Shown: one piece after another, positions 52,639 to 61,100 of the stretch
Numbering within the stretch: position 1 is the first letter of the stretch
How the letters are laid out: every line of letters starts with the position of its first letter
Made by a program: the position numbers and the translations under genes
Notes under the pieces: model-generated
Told to the model about the DNA's origin: nothing
What the model saw: the letters and a program-made list of their open reading frames with translations, nothing else
Database searches by the model: none
Assembly: GCA_016214985.1 (NCBI GenBank)
Contig: JACRMM010000004.1
Location: 186,001 to 250,000, forward strand
Reading direction: 5' to 3'
Source: Deltaproteobacteria bacterium
GTDB taxonomy: Bacteria; Desulfobacterota; Deferrisomatia; Deferrisomatales; JACRMM01
DNA: 64,000 nucleotides

Positions 52639-54516
52639 TCACGCCGAGGCGCGCAGGGGGACGGGGCGCAGAGAGACCCCTTCGGACGAGATCCGCCCGG
52701 GCCGGTATTCGGGCACGAGGTCGTGCAGGGCCCGCAGCAGGGGTTCTTCGTCGCCGCTTCGCGCGAGGGCCGCGAGGTCATCGAACTTCCGCCGGACGAC
52801 CTCGAGCGGCACGGTCCGGGCTGCAGCGATGCAGATCTTCTGGTGTTCGGTCGGCTTCGTGCCCTCGCCCGAGATCAGGAGCTCCTCGAACAGTTTCTCG
52901 CCGGGCCGCAGGCCGGTGAACACGATGCGGATGTCCTCGTGCGGCACCAGGCCGCTGAGCCGGATCAGCTCCTCCGCCAGGTCCGTGATCCGCACCGGCT
53001 CTCCCATGTCCAGAAGGTAAATCTCCCCCCCCGACCCCAGGCTGCCGGCCTGCAGCACGAGCTGGCTGGCCTCGGGGATGGTCATGAAGTAGCGCACCAC
53101 GTCCCGGTGGGTCACCGTTACCGGTCCCCCGCGGCGGATCTGCTCCTGGAACAGCGGCACCACGCTCCCGTTCGAGCCGAGCACGTTGCCGAACCGTACC
53201 GTGATGAACTCGGTCCCGCCCTCCGAGTCCAAGGCCTGCACGAAGAGCTCCGCGGACCGCTTGCTCGCGCCCATGACGCTCGTGGGGTTCACGGCCTTGT
53301 CCGTGGACACCATGACGAACTTCTCGACGCCCACCTCAGCGGCGGCCTCGGCCACGTGGCGAGTGCCCAGCAGGTTGGTCTTGATGGCCTCCGACGGGTG
53401 CCACTCCATCATGGGCACGTGCTTGTAGGCGGCGGCGTGGAACACCACCTGGGGGCGGATCTCGCGAAACACCCGAAAGACCTGTTCGCGGTCGCGGATG
53501 TCGCCCAGCACGGGGCGGCAGTCCAGGTTGGCGAAATCCCGCCCGAGTTCGAGGCCGATCTCGTGCAGCGGGGTCTCGGCCGCCTCGAACAGGGTCAGGG
53601 AGTGCGGCGCGAAGTGCGCGAGCTGACGGCAGATCTCGCTTCCGATCGAGCCCCCCGCCCCTGTCACCAGGATCCGCTTGCCGGCCAGGTACGCCTCGAT
53701 CCGGCGGGTATCGAGGCTCACAGCCGCCCGGCCGAGCAGGTCCTCGAGCTTCACGTCGCGGACCTGCCTGGCGAGCAGGTCCTCGCGGAGAATCCCGGAC
53801 ATGGGGGGGAGGGTCTGCACCTCGACGCAGCTGTGGCGGCACTGGCGGACCACGTTTCGGATCACGGACGCCGGGGCCGACGGGATGGCGATGATGACCT
53901 TCTTGACCTCATTGTCGCGGGCCACGCGGGCCAGGTCGCGGACCGCGCCGAGCACGGGCCGGTCGTTGATGCGGGCGCCGATCTTCACGGGGTCGTCGTC
54001 CAGGAACCCGATCACGCTGTAAGCGAGGTCGCGGTTGCACTTGATCTCCTGGAACAGCATCTTGCCGGCCATTCCCGCCCCCACGATCAGCAGCCTTGGG
54101 CCGCGGGTGGTCCGGTGGTGGTAGCGCCGCTCCTGCAGGAGCCGCCAGACGAGGCTTCGGCCGAGGATCAAGCCGTTCAGGAACAGCCACGCGAGGATGT
54201 GCGTGCTGCGGGAGTAATCGTCGCTTCGCACCAGGAAGAGGGTGATGATGGTGGAGGTGATCGAAGACAGGGTGACGGTCTTCACGATGTGGACGAGGTC
54301 GGGGATCGAGGCGTAGCGCCAGAGACGCCGATAGAAGCCGGCGAAGACGAAGAACGCCGGTTTGACCACGAGCGCTACGGCGGTGCCGACCCAGAAGTAC
54401 TTCCACTGGGCGGGGGGAATCTGCGCTTCGAAGCGGATCAGGTAGGAGAGCAGGTGGCTGAGCACGATGGCCGCAACGTCGACAGGGAGGAGCCAGAACC
54501 TGCGGTAGCGGATCAT
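52639..54516 (-). CDS. Membrane nucleotide-sugar 4,6-dehydratase (CapD/WbpM/PglF type)
   Basis: About 625 residues. Four TM helices at the N-terminus (WLLPVDVAAIVLSHLLSYLI, YFWVGTAVALVVKPAFFVFAGF, SSITSTIITLFLV, WLFLNGLILGRSLVW). A first Rossmann region (LLIVGAGMAGKMLFQEI) precedes the catalytic SDR (LVTGAGGSIGSEICRQL, VSTDKAVNPTSVMGASKRSAEL). These enzymes make 4-keto-6-deoxy UDP-HexNAc sugars for capsules, O-antigen or N-glycans. ATG 54516; the longer upstream frame overlaps the histidine kinase and is a shadow. It converges on rfbB. Confidence 0.92.
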   Translation of the reverse strand: MIRYRRFWLLPVDVAAIVLSHLLSYLIRFEAQIPPAQWKYFWVGTAVALVVKPAFFVFAGFYRRLWRYASIPDLVHIVKTVTLSSITSTIITLFLVRSDDYSRSTHILAWLFLNGLILGRSLVWRLLQERRYHHRTTRGPRLLIVGAGMAGKMLFQEIKCNRDLAYSVIGFLDDDPVKIGARINDRPVLGAVRDLARVARDNEVKKVIIAIPSAPASVIRNVVRQCRHSCVEVQTLPPMSGILREDLLARQVRDVKLEDLLGRAAVSLDTRRIEAYLAGKRILVTGAGGSIGSEICRQLAHFAPHSLTLFEAAETPLHEIGLELGRDFANLDCRPVLGDIRDREQVFRVFREIRPQVVFHAAAYKHVPMMEWHPSEAIKTNLLGTRHVAEAAAEVGVEKFVMVSTDKAVNPTSVMGASKRSAELFVQALDSEGGTEFITVRFGNVLGSNGSVVPLFQEQIRRGGPVTVTHRDVVRYFMTIPEASQLVLQAGSLGSGGEIYLLDMGEPVRITDLAEELIRLSGLVPHEDIRIVFTGLRPGEKLFEELLISGEGTKPTEHQKICIAAARTVPLEVVRRKFDDLAALARSGDEEPLLRALHDLVPEYRPGRISSEGVSLRPVPLRASA

Positions 54517-54742
54517 GGACTTGCTCCGGGTGGGTTTCGACGCAGTTGCAGAGCGCGCAGGGAAGAACTTGTACCAGGAGTGAAGGGCCGCGGTCCAGAG
54601 TTCTCTCGAAGGCGACGCCTCACCCGACCGGCCCGGAGTTTTTTGTCGATGCGTCAGGCCTTGCGAAAGCCCGTCCCGGGTGCTACACGAGGTTCCCTCG
54701 CGCCCGCACCGCCGGGCGCTCCGAGCGGCCGCGAGGTGAGCG

Positions 54743-56605
54743 ATGCCCGATACTCCCCCTGAAGCGTCCGTCCTCCGCCCGGACGCCCCACGGCCCGCCG
54801 AGGAGGACGTGGCGCGGTGGCCCGTTCTCGACAATCCCCACCGGGCGTTCCTCGTCGTCCTCGGAGCGATCTTCGCCGCTGAGTTCCTGACCATGTGGTG
54901 GCTGCGCGACATCTCCCTGAGCATGGAGGGAATGACCGACGCGTTCCTGGACTCCTTCTTGCTCCTCGCCGTGACCGCGCCCGTGCTCTATCTCCTCTTC
55001 GTCCGGCCCATGGCCCGGGGCATCGCGGCCCGAGCACGGACGGAGCGCGCCCTGCGCGCTGCCCGCGAGGGGCTCGAGCGCCGCGTCGCCGAGCGTACCT
55101 CGGCGCTCGAAGCCGCCAATCGCTCGCTTCGCCACGAGATGGAGGAGCGCACCCGCGCCGACCGCCGGATCCACTTCCAGGCGAGCCTCCTCGACGCGGT
55201 GGAGCAGGCCGTGGTGGCGACCGACGTCGCGGGGAACATTCTCTACTGGAACCGCTTCGCCGAGACGCTCTACGGATGGAAGGCGGCCGACGCCCAGGGG
55301 CAGCCCCTCGCCACGCTCACCCCGTTCGACGTGGAAGGCGCGTGCGTCGACGACGTCCACTCCCGCTGCAGCGTCGACCGGGGGTGGACCGGGGAGGTCT
55401 CGGTCGTCCGGCGCGACGGTAGCCGTTTTCCTGCGCACCTGACCTGCTCACCCGTCCGCAGCGCGGACAGCGAGCTCGCGGGGTTCGTCTACGCCTTCCT
55501 CGACATCCGTGAGCGCAAGGAGGCGGAGGAGGCCCTGCGGTACTCCGAGGAGAAGTACAGCACCCTCGTGGAGAACTCGCCCACGGGCATCTTCATCTAC
55601 CGGGACGGGAAGATCGTGTTCGCGAACCAGAGGTACCTGGAGATGGTCGGGAGGTCGCGTGACGAAATCGGCTCCATCACGCCCGAGTCGACGATCCACT
55701 CGGACGACTGGCCTCGGGTGCAGGAGATCGGTCGGCGCCGGTTGGCCGGGGAGAGTGTCCCGTCGGAGTATGAGTGCCGCATCGTCTCCCCGGCGGGTCA
55801 GGAGCGGTGGGTGAGCGTGCGCAACACCCTCGTGGCGTTCCGGCGCGGGGTGTCGGTCCTCGGAAACATCCAGGACATCACGGAGCGCAAGAGCGCGGAG
55901 AAGGCCGTGAGGGACTCCCGGGAGGCCCTGCGACGGCTCTCCGCGCGCCTGCTCACGGTGCAGGAGGACGAACGCCGGCGGGTGGCGAGAGAGCTCCACG
56001 ACAGCATCGGGCAGTCGCTGAGCGCCATCAAGTTCGTGGTGGAGCGGGCGCTGGAGGGGGCCTGGCCCGACAAGCCCACCCAGCCGTTCCTGGCGCTGCA
56101 AACCCTGGTGCCGACCATCCAGAGCTCGGTGGAGGAGGTCCGGCGCATCTCCATGGCGCTTCGGCCCTCCACCCTCGACGATCTGGGGCTCGTGGCCACG
56201 ATCGCCTGGTTCACCCGGGAGTTCCAGACCGCCCTGCCCGACATGCGGGTGGAGAGGGACGTCACGGTACCGGAGGCCGCCATCCCGGAGGCGCTCAAGA
56301 CCGTGATCTTCCGCATCCTCCAAGAGGCGCTCCACAACGTCGGCAAGCACAGCCGGGCGGGGCGGGTCGAGGTGTCGCTGCGGCGGGAAGGGGGAGCCCT
56401 CGTGCTGTGCGTGAAGGACGACGGGGCGGGGTTCGACGCGGGATCTGCGAAGAGGGAGGACCTGGGTACCGGCTTCGGCCTCTCGTTCATGCAGGAGCGG
56501 GCCGAGCTCTCCGGCGGGATCCTGACGGTCGCGTCCGCGCCGGGAACCGGTACCGAGGTCACCGCCCGCTGGCCCCTGGAGGGGGTGAGAGCCGCTGAAA
56601 GCTGA
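54743..56605 (+). CDS. NarX-type sensor histidine kinase with two PAS domains
   Basis: 620 residues: two TM helices (FLVVLGAIFAAEFLTMWWL and DSFLLLAVTAPVLYLLFV), a coiled linker, PAS1 (about 150-270, AVVATDVAGNILYWNRFAETLYGW), PAS2 (about 275-390), then HisKA_3 with phospho-acceptor His419 in ARELHDSIGQSLSAIKFV and an HATPase domain (FRILQEALHNVGKHS, DDGAGFD, GTGFGLSFMQERAEL). Kinases of this class usually partner with LuxR/NarL-type regulators. The nearest response regulator (59556) has no DNA-binding domain, and a NarL-like palindrome lies upstream of it. The gene is directly followed by the REP field. Confidence 0.93.
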   Translation: MPDTPPEASVLRPDAPRPAEEDVARWPVLDNPHRAFLVVLGAIFAAEFLTMWWLRDISLSMEGMTDAFLDSFLLLAVTAPVLYLLFVRPMARGIAARARTERALRAAREGLERRVAERTSALEAANRSLRHEMEERTRADRRIHFQASLLDAVEQAVVATDVAGNILYWNRFAETLYGWKAADAQGQPLATLTPFDVEGACVDDVHSRCSVDRGWTGEVSVVRRDGSRFPAHLTCSPVRSADSELAGFVYAFLDIRERKEAEEALRYSEEKYSTLVENSPTGIFIYRDGKIVFANQRYLEMVGRSRDEIGSITPESTIHSDDWPRVQEIGRRRLAGESVPSEYECRIVSPAGQERWVSVRNTLVAFRRGVSVLGNIQDITERKSAEKAVRDSREALRRLSARLLTVQEDERRRVARELHDSIGQSLSAIKFVVERALEGAWPDKPTQPFLALQTLVPTIQSSVEEVRRISMALRPSTLDDLGLVATIAWFTREFQTALPDMRVERDVTVPEAAIPEALKTVIFRILQEALHNVGKHSRAGRVEVSLRREGGALVLCVKDDGAGFDAGSAKREDLGTGFGLSFMQERAELSGGILTVASAPGTGTEVTARWPLEGVRAAES

Positions 56606-56611
56606 AGGGAG

Positions 56612-57046
56612 TTGCAGGGTGGGCGCCGCCCACCGGTTGCGTTGCCACCAATCCCGACGTGGTGGGCCTACACGGTTACAGGCTCCGAAATGGTGGGCCG
56701 AGCCCACCCTGCATGGCTCAAAGCTCGAAGCTGGAAGCTGAAAGCTCGAGGCTGACCGCTCAGTCGTAGGGTGGGCACCGCCCACCGGTTGGTCGGTGCC
56801 GTCGGACGCTTCGCGATGGTGGGCCGAGCCCACCCTACACGGCTGAAAGCTCGAAGCTGAAAGCTGAAAGCTCGAGGCTGACCGCTCAGTCGTAGGGTGG
56901 GCACCGCCCACCGATCGGTCGGTGCCGTCGGACGCTTCGCGATGGTGGGCCGAGCCCACTACACGGCTCAAAGCTCGAAGCTGGAAGCTGAAAGCTCGAG
57001 GCTGACCGCTCAGTCGTAGGGTGGGCACCGCCCACCGGTTGGTCTA
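56612..57046. repeat. REP/BIME cluster 1
   Basis: REP units are GTAG (once GCAG) plus the hairpin GGTGGGC-acc-GCCCACC; they alternate with inverted units GGTGGGC-cga-GCCCACC-CTAC to make head-to-head pairs (BIMEs). Pairs lie at 56614-56712 (spacer with GTTGCCACCAATCCCGACG) and 56766-56838 (spacer with GTCGGACGCTTCGCG), another starts at 56894, and a lone unit at 57018 abuts the TA operon. Linkers are GCTGAAA/GCTCGAG tandem words. Confidence 0.9.
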
Positions 57047-57057
57047 GACTGTATCCT

Positions 57058-57387
57058 ATGGACACGTGCTCTGCGACTCTCGATCTCGTGCGGGGTGCAG
57101 CCCTGCGGCGCATCTTGTTTCTGCCTCACGCCGTTCGGCAGATGTCGCGGCCGGACCGAATGATCTCTTCGGACGAAATCAGAACGGTGATCGTGGCCGG
57201 TGAACTCGTCGAGGATTATCCCGACGACCCCCGCGGTCACAGCTGTCTCTTGTTGGGCCACGGAACCGAGCATCGCCCGATCCACGTGGTCTGCGCTCCG
57301 CGAACCGACTACGTCGCGATCATTACGGCCTATCTCCCAGCTTCCGACGAGTGGGACGAGGGCTTTCGAGTCAGGAGGCAGTCATGA
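57058..57387 (+). CDS. DUF4258 protein, probable MqsR-like toxin
   Basis: 109 residues. The C-terminal part (ILFLPHAVRQMSRPDRMISSDEI ... EDYPDDPRGHSCLLLGHGTEHRPIHVVCAP ... VAIITAYLP) is a DUF4258 fold, related to the RelE/MqsR class of small ribonucleases. It overlaps a YgiT-type zinc-finger gene by 4 nt. That pair is a recognised toxin-antitoxin arrangement. It sits between two REP clusters, which suggests it was carried in or is kept by the repeat field. The toxin role is family inference. Confidence 0.75.
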   Translation: MDTCSATLDLVRGAALRRILFLPHAVRQMSRPDRMISSDEIRTVIVAGELVEDYPDDPRGHSCLLLGHGTEHRPIHVVCAPRTDYVAIITAYLPASDEWDEGFRVRRQS

Positions 57388-57596
57388 CCTGCATGCAATG
57401 TCGCGGCGCCATGCGGCGCGGCGCAGCCCCCTTCCACGTGGACCGCAAGGGGTACCATTTGCTGTTCGACGCAGTCCCCTCGTGGGTGTGCCCCCAGTGC
57501 GGCGAGGTGCTATTGGAGGAAGCCGAAGTCGATGCTATCCAGCAGGCGATCGAGTCTGTGGACCGAAGCACCGAACGCTTTAGCGTGGCAGCTTGA
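57384..57596 (+). CDS. YgiT-type zinc-finger protein, probable antitoxin
   Basis: 70 residues: CMQCRGAMRRG with VCPQCGEVLLEEAEV, i.e. two CxxC pairs forming the YgiT/MqsA N-terminal zinc finger. It stops where the HTH domain of full MqsA would begin, so it is the short zinc-finger-only form. AGGAGG directly precedes the ATG (57384), and ATGA overlaps the toxin stop. It should bind and inhibit the DUF4258 partner. Confidence 0.85.
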   Translation: MTCMQCRGAMRRGAAPFHVDRKGYHLLFDAVPSWVCPQCGEVLLEEAEVDAIQQAIESVDRSTERFSVAA

Positions 57597-57599
57597 GTT

Positions 57600-58046
57600 G
57601 TAGGGTGGGCACCGCCCACCGGTTGCGTTGCCACCAATCCCGACGTGGTGGGCCTACACGGTTACACGCTCCGAAATGGTGGGCCGAGCCCACTACACGG
57701 CTCAAAGCCCGAAGCTGAAAGCTGAAAGCTGAAAGCTGAAAGCTGAAAGCTCCAGGCCGACCGCCCAGCCGCCTACCGTTTCCCCGTCGTAGCGATGCCA
57801 CCAATCCCGACGTGGTGGGCCTACACGGTTACACTCCGAAATGGTGGGCCGAGCCCACCCTACACAGCTCGAGGCTGACCGCTCAGTCGTAGGGTGGGCA
57901 CCGCCCACCGGTTGGTCGGTGCCGTCGGACGCTTCGCGATGGTGGGCCGAGCCCACCCTACACGGCTGAAAGCTGAAAGCTCGGAGCTGACCGCCCAGCC
58001 GCTTACCGTTTCCCCGTCGTAGTCGTAGGGTGGGCTTGGCCCACCG
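57600..58046. repeat. REP/BIME cluster 2
   Basis: Further GTAG-hairpin units in head-to-head pairs: about 57600-57697, a partial at 57795-57868, 57890-57962, and a single unit with the TTG loop at 58025-58046 directly at the RAYT 3' end. A perfect 7-bp tandem GCTGAAA repeat lies at 57714-57752. No gene other than the shadows of the repeat was seen. Confidence 0.9.
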
Positions 58047-58061
58047 CGGTCCTGTTGTCGT

Positions 58062-58604
58062 TCACTCCTGCCCCACACCTTCCGGCAGCCGCGGCGGATC
58101 CGCGCCCCAGCACGCCGTGTAGATTCCTTTCTCCACGAACCGGTGAAACGTGGAGTGGGGCCAGTCCTTTGGCGCCGCCGCCAGACCATGCTTCACGGGG
58201 TTCCAGTGCACGTAGTCGCAGTGCGCCGCGAAGTCGCGGTCGTCGCGGATCGTGTGCTCCCAGAAGCGCCGCTGCCAAACCATGGCCTCCCGATGCCGTT
58301 CCCGGGAGCGGCACGTTTCCGGCGTGTCCAGCCAGGCCCGTATCCGCTTGGTGAACCCCGCTTTGATGAGCGCCCAGCGAAGGGAGTAGTCCCTGTCTTC
58401 GTCCGGCAATCGCCAGAGGCAGTGCAAATGTTCCGGCAGCAGCACCCACGCCTCGATGGCAAAAGGGTGGGCCGCCCGAGCATCGGCGATCGCGTCCCTT
58501 AGCGCCCGCCGGGACCGTGTGTCGCACAGAATCGGCCGCCGGCGATGCGTCACCACCGTGAAGAAGTACGTCGTGCCTTCCCGACAGCGGCGGTAGTTCG
58601 GCAT
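58062..58604 (-). CDS. REP-associated tyrosine transposase (RAYT)
   Basis: 180 residues, Y1 transposase. N-terminal MPNYRRCREGTTYFFTVVTHRRRP is diagnostic for RAYTs, as are the HUH motif EHLHCLW, RRFWEHTIRDDRDF, and the Tyr-containing YVHWNPVKHGLA. RAYTs act on REP hairpins preceded by a 5' tetranucleotide, here GTAG/CTAC. This gene lies in the middle of dozens of such units, so it is very likely their mobilising enzyme. ATG 58604; a TTG four codons upstream is less likely. The frame is intact. Confidence 0.95.
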   Translation of the reverse strand: MPNYRRCREGTTYFFTVVTHRRRPILCDTRSRRALRDAIADARAAHPFAIEAWVLLPEHLHCLWRLPDEDRDYSLRWALIKAGFTKRIRAWLDTPETCRSRERHREAMVWQRRFWEHTIRDDRDFAAHCDYVHWNPVKHGLAAAPKDWPHSTFHRFVEKGIYTACWGADPPRLPEGVGQE

Positions 58605-58626
58605 CCACCACCCCAATCCCCGTCCA

Positions 58627-59372
58627 TCGTAGGGTGGGCACCGCCCACCGGTTGCGTTGCCACCAATCCCGACGTGGTGGGCCTACACGGTTACACGGCT
58701 CCGAAATGGTGGGCCGAGCCCACCCTACACGGCTGCCCATCGTCGGCAAGGATATGCCAATCCCGACCACCTCTTCCCGACAGCGGTGGTAGCCCGGCAT
58801 CTGCACGGTTACACGGCTCCGAAATGGTGGGCCGAGCCCACCCTACACGGCTCAAAGCCCGAAGCTGAAAGCTCGAGGCTGACCGCTCAGTCGCAGGGTG
58901 GGCACCGCCCACCGGTTGCGCTGCCACCAATCCCGACGTGGTGGGCCTACACGGTTACACGGCTCCGAAATGGTGGGCCGAGCCCACCCTACACGGCTGC
59001 CCATCGTCGGCAAGGATATGCCAACAATCCCGACCACCTCTTTGGCGTTCGATCATCGTAGTCGTAGGGTGGGCACCGCCCACCGGTTGCGATGCCACCA
59101 ATCCCGACGTGGTGGGCCTACACGGTTACACGGCTCCGAAATGGTGGGCCGAGCCCACCCTACATGGCTTGGCGTTCGATCATCGTAGGGTGGGCACCGC
59201 CCACCGGTTGGTCGGTGCCATCGGACGCTTCGCGATGGTGGGCCGAGCCCACCCTACACGGCTGAAAGCTGAAAGCTCGAGGCTGACCGCTCAGTCGTAG
59301 GGTGGGCACCGCCCACCGGTTGGTCGGTGCCGTCGGACGCTTCGCGATGGTGGGCCGAGCTCACCGGCTGAA
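58627..59372. repeat. REP/BIME cluster 3
   Basis: About ten units over 750 bp. Spacers of the GTTGCCACCAATCCCGACG type recur at 58629-58732, 58894-58998 and about 59066-59163; of the GTCGGACGCTTCGCG type at about 59186-59262 and 59299-59360. A copied pair of non-REP words (CCCATCGTCGGCAAGGATATGCCAA) shows that whole blocks have been duplicated. No gene. Confidence 0.9.
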
Positions 59373-59444
59373 AGCTGAAAGCTCGAAGCTGACCGCCCAG
59401 CCGCCTAGCCTACCAACCTCTCAGCAGAGGAGAGCCTCCACATT

Positions 59445-59490
59445 TTGGGCAAAACTACCCATATCCAGGACTCTTGCGCTCCGCTATGGT
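59445..59490 (+). promoter_or_regulatory. Palindromic operator plus -10 element upstream of receiver gene
   Basis: TTGGGCA-AAAC-TACCCAT at 59445-59462, then ATAT and a -10-like TATGGT at 59485-59490, 22 nt after the palindrome. The half-site TACCCAT fits the NarL heptamer TACYYMT. The spacing is identical at 60221-60266. The layout is that of an activator site at about -43 overlapping the -35 region. Confidence 0.6.
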
Positions 59491-59555
59491 AACGATCCGC
59501 AGAACCAGCAACTCCGCGGCGCGGCGCGGGCCGCGGCGGGGCGAAAGGGGCCGAC

Positions 59556-59960
59556 ATGTCGTGCCGAGTGTTAATCGTGGAAGACAACGGGCCCTTCCGG
59601 CAGGCGCTGGTGGCCGCCCTGCGCGCGCGGTTCCCCACGGTCACGATCGTGGAGGCCGCCGACCTCGCCGACGGGAAGCGAAGCGTGTGCCAGTGCTCGC
59701 CCGACCTCGTCTTGCTCGACATCGGCCTGCCCGACGGCAACGGCCTCGATCTCGCGAAGTACCTCCAGGAGGAGTGCCCGTCGGCCACCGTGGTCGTGTG
59801 CACGAGCTACGATCTGGCCGAATACCGCGAGGGCGCGCGCCGCCACGGAGCGAAGCACTTCCTGAACAAGGCGGACCTCGACTGGGACGCGGTGGGCGAC
59901 CTGGTGGCGGCCGAGATGGCCCGGGCCGAGGACGCGGGCGCCGGCGTGCCCGCAAATTGA
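59556..59960 (+). CDS. Receiver-only response regulator
   Basis: 134 residues, a single receiver domain: acidic pair Glu9-Asp10 in IVEDNG, phospho-acceptor Asp55 in LVLLDIGLPDGNG, VVVCTS and Lys105 in KHFLNK. No output domain follows; the C-terminus is a short Glu/Ala helix. A NarX-type kinase 3 kb upstream is the obvious candidate partner, and such kinases normally pair with LuxR-type regulators, so the DNA-binding partner may be elsewhere. Its stop overlaps a TTG that could begin the next small ORF. Confidence 0.9.
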   Translation: MSCRVLIVEDNGPFRQALVAALRARFPTVTIVEAADLADGKRSVCQCSPDLVLLDIGLPDGNGLDLAKYLQEECPSATVVVCTSYDLAEYREGARRHGAKHFLNKADLDWDAVGDLVAAEMARAEDAGAGVPAN

Positions 59961-60202
59961 GTCGAGGCGACCGCGGAACGCCGCCGAACCGGCGGAGGAA
60001 GAGCGAGCGTTCCCCCAGGGGATTCCTCTTCGGCGCGTTGCCGGGCGCCACCGAGCCCCTCCGGAAGATCCCGTCCCTCTCGGCCCGGCTGGAGCCGGCT
60101 CAGCGCCGGTGGCTCGTCCGCTCCGCGCTCTTCCTCGGCCTCTTCGTGGCGCTCGTCACCGATCTCATCCTCTCGAGCCACCGGACGCTCTTCGGCGGCT
60201 GA
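59957..60202 (+). CDS. Small membrane protein, possible
   Basis: 81 codons from a TTG overlapping the receiver stop (TTGA). The first half is Arg-rich; residues about 57-75 (WLVRSALFLGLFVALVTDLIL) form one TM helix. No family recognised. The TTG start and basic composition make this less secure than its neighbours. Confidence 0.4.
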   Translation: MSRGDRGTPPNRRRKSERSPRGFLFGALPGATEPLRKIPSLSARLEPAQRRWLVRSALFLGLFVALVTDLILSSHRTLFGG

Positions 60203-60220
60203 AGCGGTTCGCCCCCAAGA

Positions 60221-60266
60221 ATGGGTAGAACTCCCCATATGACCCGGATCGCAATATCGGTATCCT
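60221..60266 (+). promoter_or_regulatory. Palindromic operator plus -10 element of the SCO1 operon
   Basis: ATGGGTA-GAAC-TCCCCAT at 60221-60238, ATAT, then TATCCT at 60261-60266, again exactly 22 nt after the palindrome. Same plan as 59445-59490. Confidence 0.6.
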
Positions 60267-60384
60267 GGCCGCAGCCGCACGACCGTCTGCCTGCACGGCG
60301 TCGGGGGAGCTGCGGCAAGCGCCGGACCGGGGAGGATCCTCGCGACGGATCGGAGAGAGGCTGTATGGCTCAGGAGGCTGCAGG

Positions 60385-60537
60385 GTGGCGAGGGTGGAAG
60401 ACAACGGCGTCGACCTTGCGGAGGGCGTCCGGCGTGGGCGGCTGCACGGGACCGTGAGTGTGTGCACGAGCGACAACGAACTGGAGCACCGGCAGGCGGC
60501 CGCTGTGCGCGGGCATGCTGCGAAGGCGATCCGGTGA
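60385..60537 (+). pseudogene. Internally deleted receiver relic, 50 codons, coupled to SCO1
   Basis: GTG at 60385, 7 nt after CAGGAGG. The 50 residues (VARVEDNGVDLAEGVRRGR..., then TVSVCTSDNELEHRQ, ending GHAAKAIR) align with the receiver at 59556. VEDNG equals its start, then NGVDLA matches NGLDLA and VSVCTS matches VVVCTS. The Asp55 region is missing. At DNA level GTGGAAGACAACGG and GTGTGCACGAGC are identical in both. The TGA overlaps the SCO1 GTG (GTGA). It looks like a decayed copy that still serves as a translated leader, though a functional mini-receiver cannot be excluded. Confidence 0.6.
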
Positions 60538-61100
60538 GAAGGGTGCGCCGGGCGGCGATCGCGCTGGCGGCGGCGTTCCTCGTCGGGAGCGCGGCGGCAG
60601 ATACCCCGAAGTACCAACGGACGATCGAGACGTTCACGATTCCGGACGTGGTCTTGGTGAATCAGAACGGGGAGAAGGTTCGGCTCAAGAGGCTCCTGGA
60701 GTCGGACCGGCCCGTGATCGTTGATTACATCTATGGGACCTGCACGACGATCTGCCCGGTCCTCTCGGCGGGGTTCTCGAACCTCCAGAAGAAGCTGGGT
60801 TCTGGAAGCCAGAACGTGCGGCTCGTGTCGATCACGATCGATCCGGAGAACGACACGCCGAAGATCATGAAAGACTACCTGAAGCGCTACGGCGCGAAGC
60901 CCGGCTGGGAGTTCCTGACCGGCAGCCGAGCCGACATCAACAAGGTGATGCGCGCCTTCAACGCCTACATGCCCGACAAGATGTCCCACCTTCCGTTGAA
61001 CTTCATCCGGGCGCCGAAGGACGGGACGTGGGTCCGATTGTACGGCCTGATGAGCAGCCGAGATCTCATGAGCGAGGTCCAGAAAGCGGGGAGCCCGTGA
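60534..61100 (+). CDS. SCO1/SenC-family copper chaperone
   Basis: 188 residues. Signal peptide (AAIALAAAFLVGSAAA), thioredoxin-like fold with the copper site CTTICP (Cys70 and Cys74) and His152 in KMSHLPLNFI. Sco proteins deliver copper to cytochrome oxidase CuA or to other periplasmic copper enzymes and can act as thiol reductants. The GTG overlaps the receiver relic; the next gene starts at an overlapping GTGA. The downstream multicopper oxidase is a plausible copper client. Confidence 0.93.
   Translation: MRRVRRAAIALAAAFLVGSAAADTPKYQRTIETFTIPDVVLVNQNGEKVRLKRLLESDRPVIVDYIYGTCTTICPVLSAGFSNLQKKLGSGSQNVRLVSITIDPENDTPKIMKDYLKRYGAKPGWEFLTGSRADINKVMRAFNAYMPDKMSHLPLNFIRAPKDGTWVRLYGLMSSRDLMSEVQKAGSP

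Noticed and set aside
56612..59372. Possible CRISPR array
   Set aside because: The repeats alternate in orientation, their spacers fall into two recurring types rather than being unique, and an intact RAYT gene explains them as REP/BIME elements.
59302..59574. Short open frame across the end of the REP field
   Set aside because: It consists of repeat sequence plus promoter DNA and has no ribosome-binding site.
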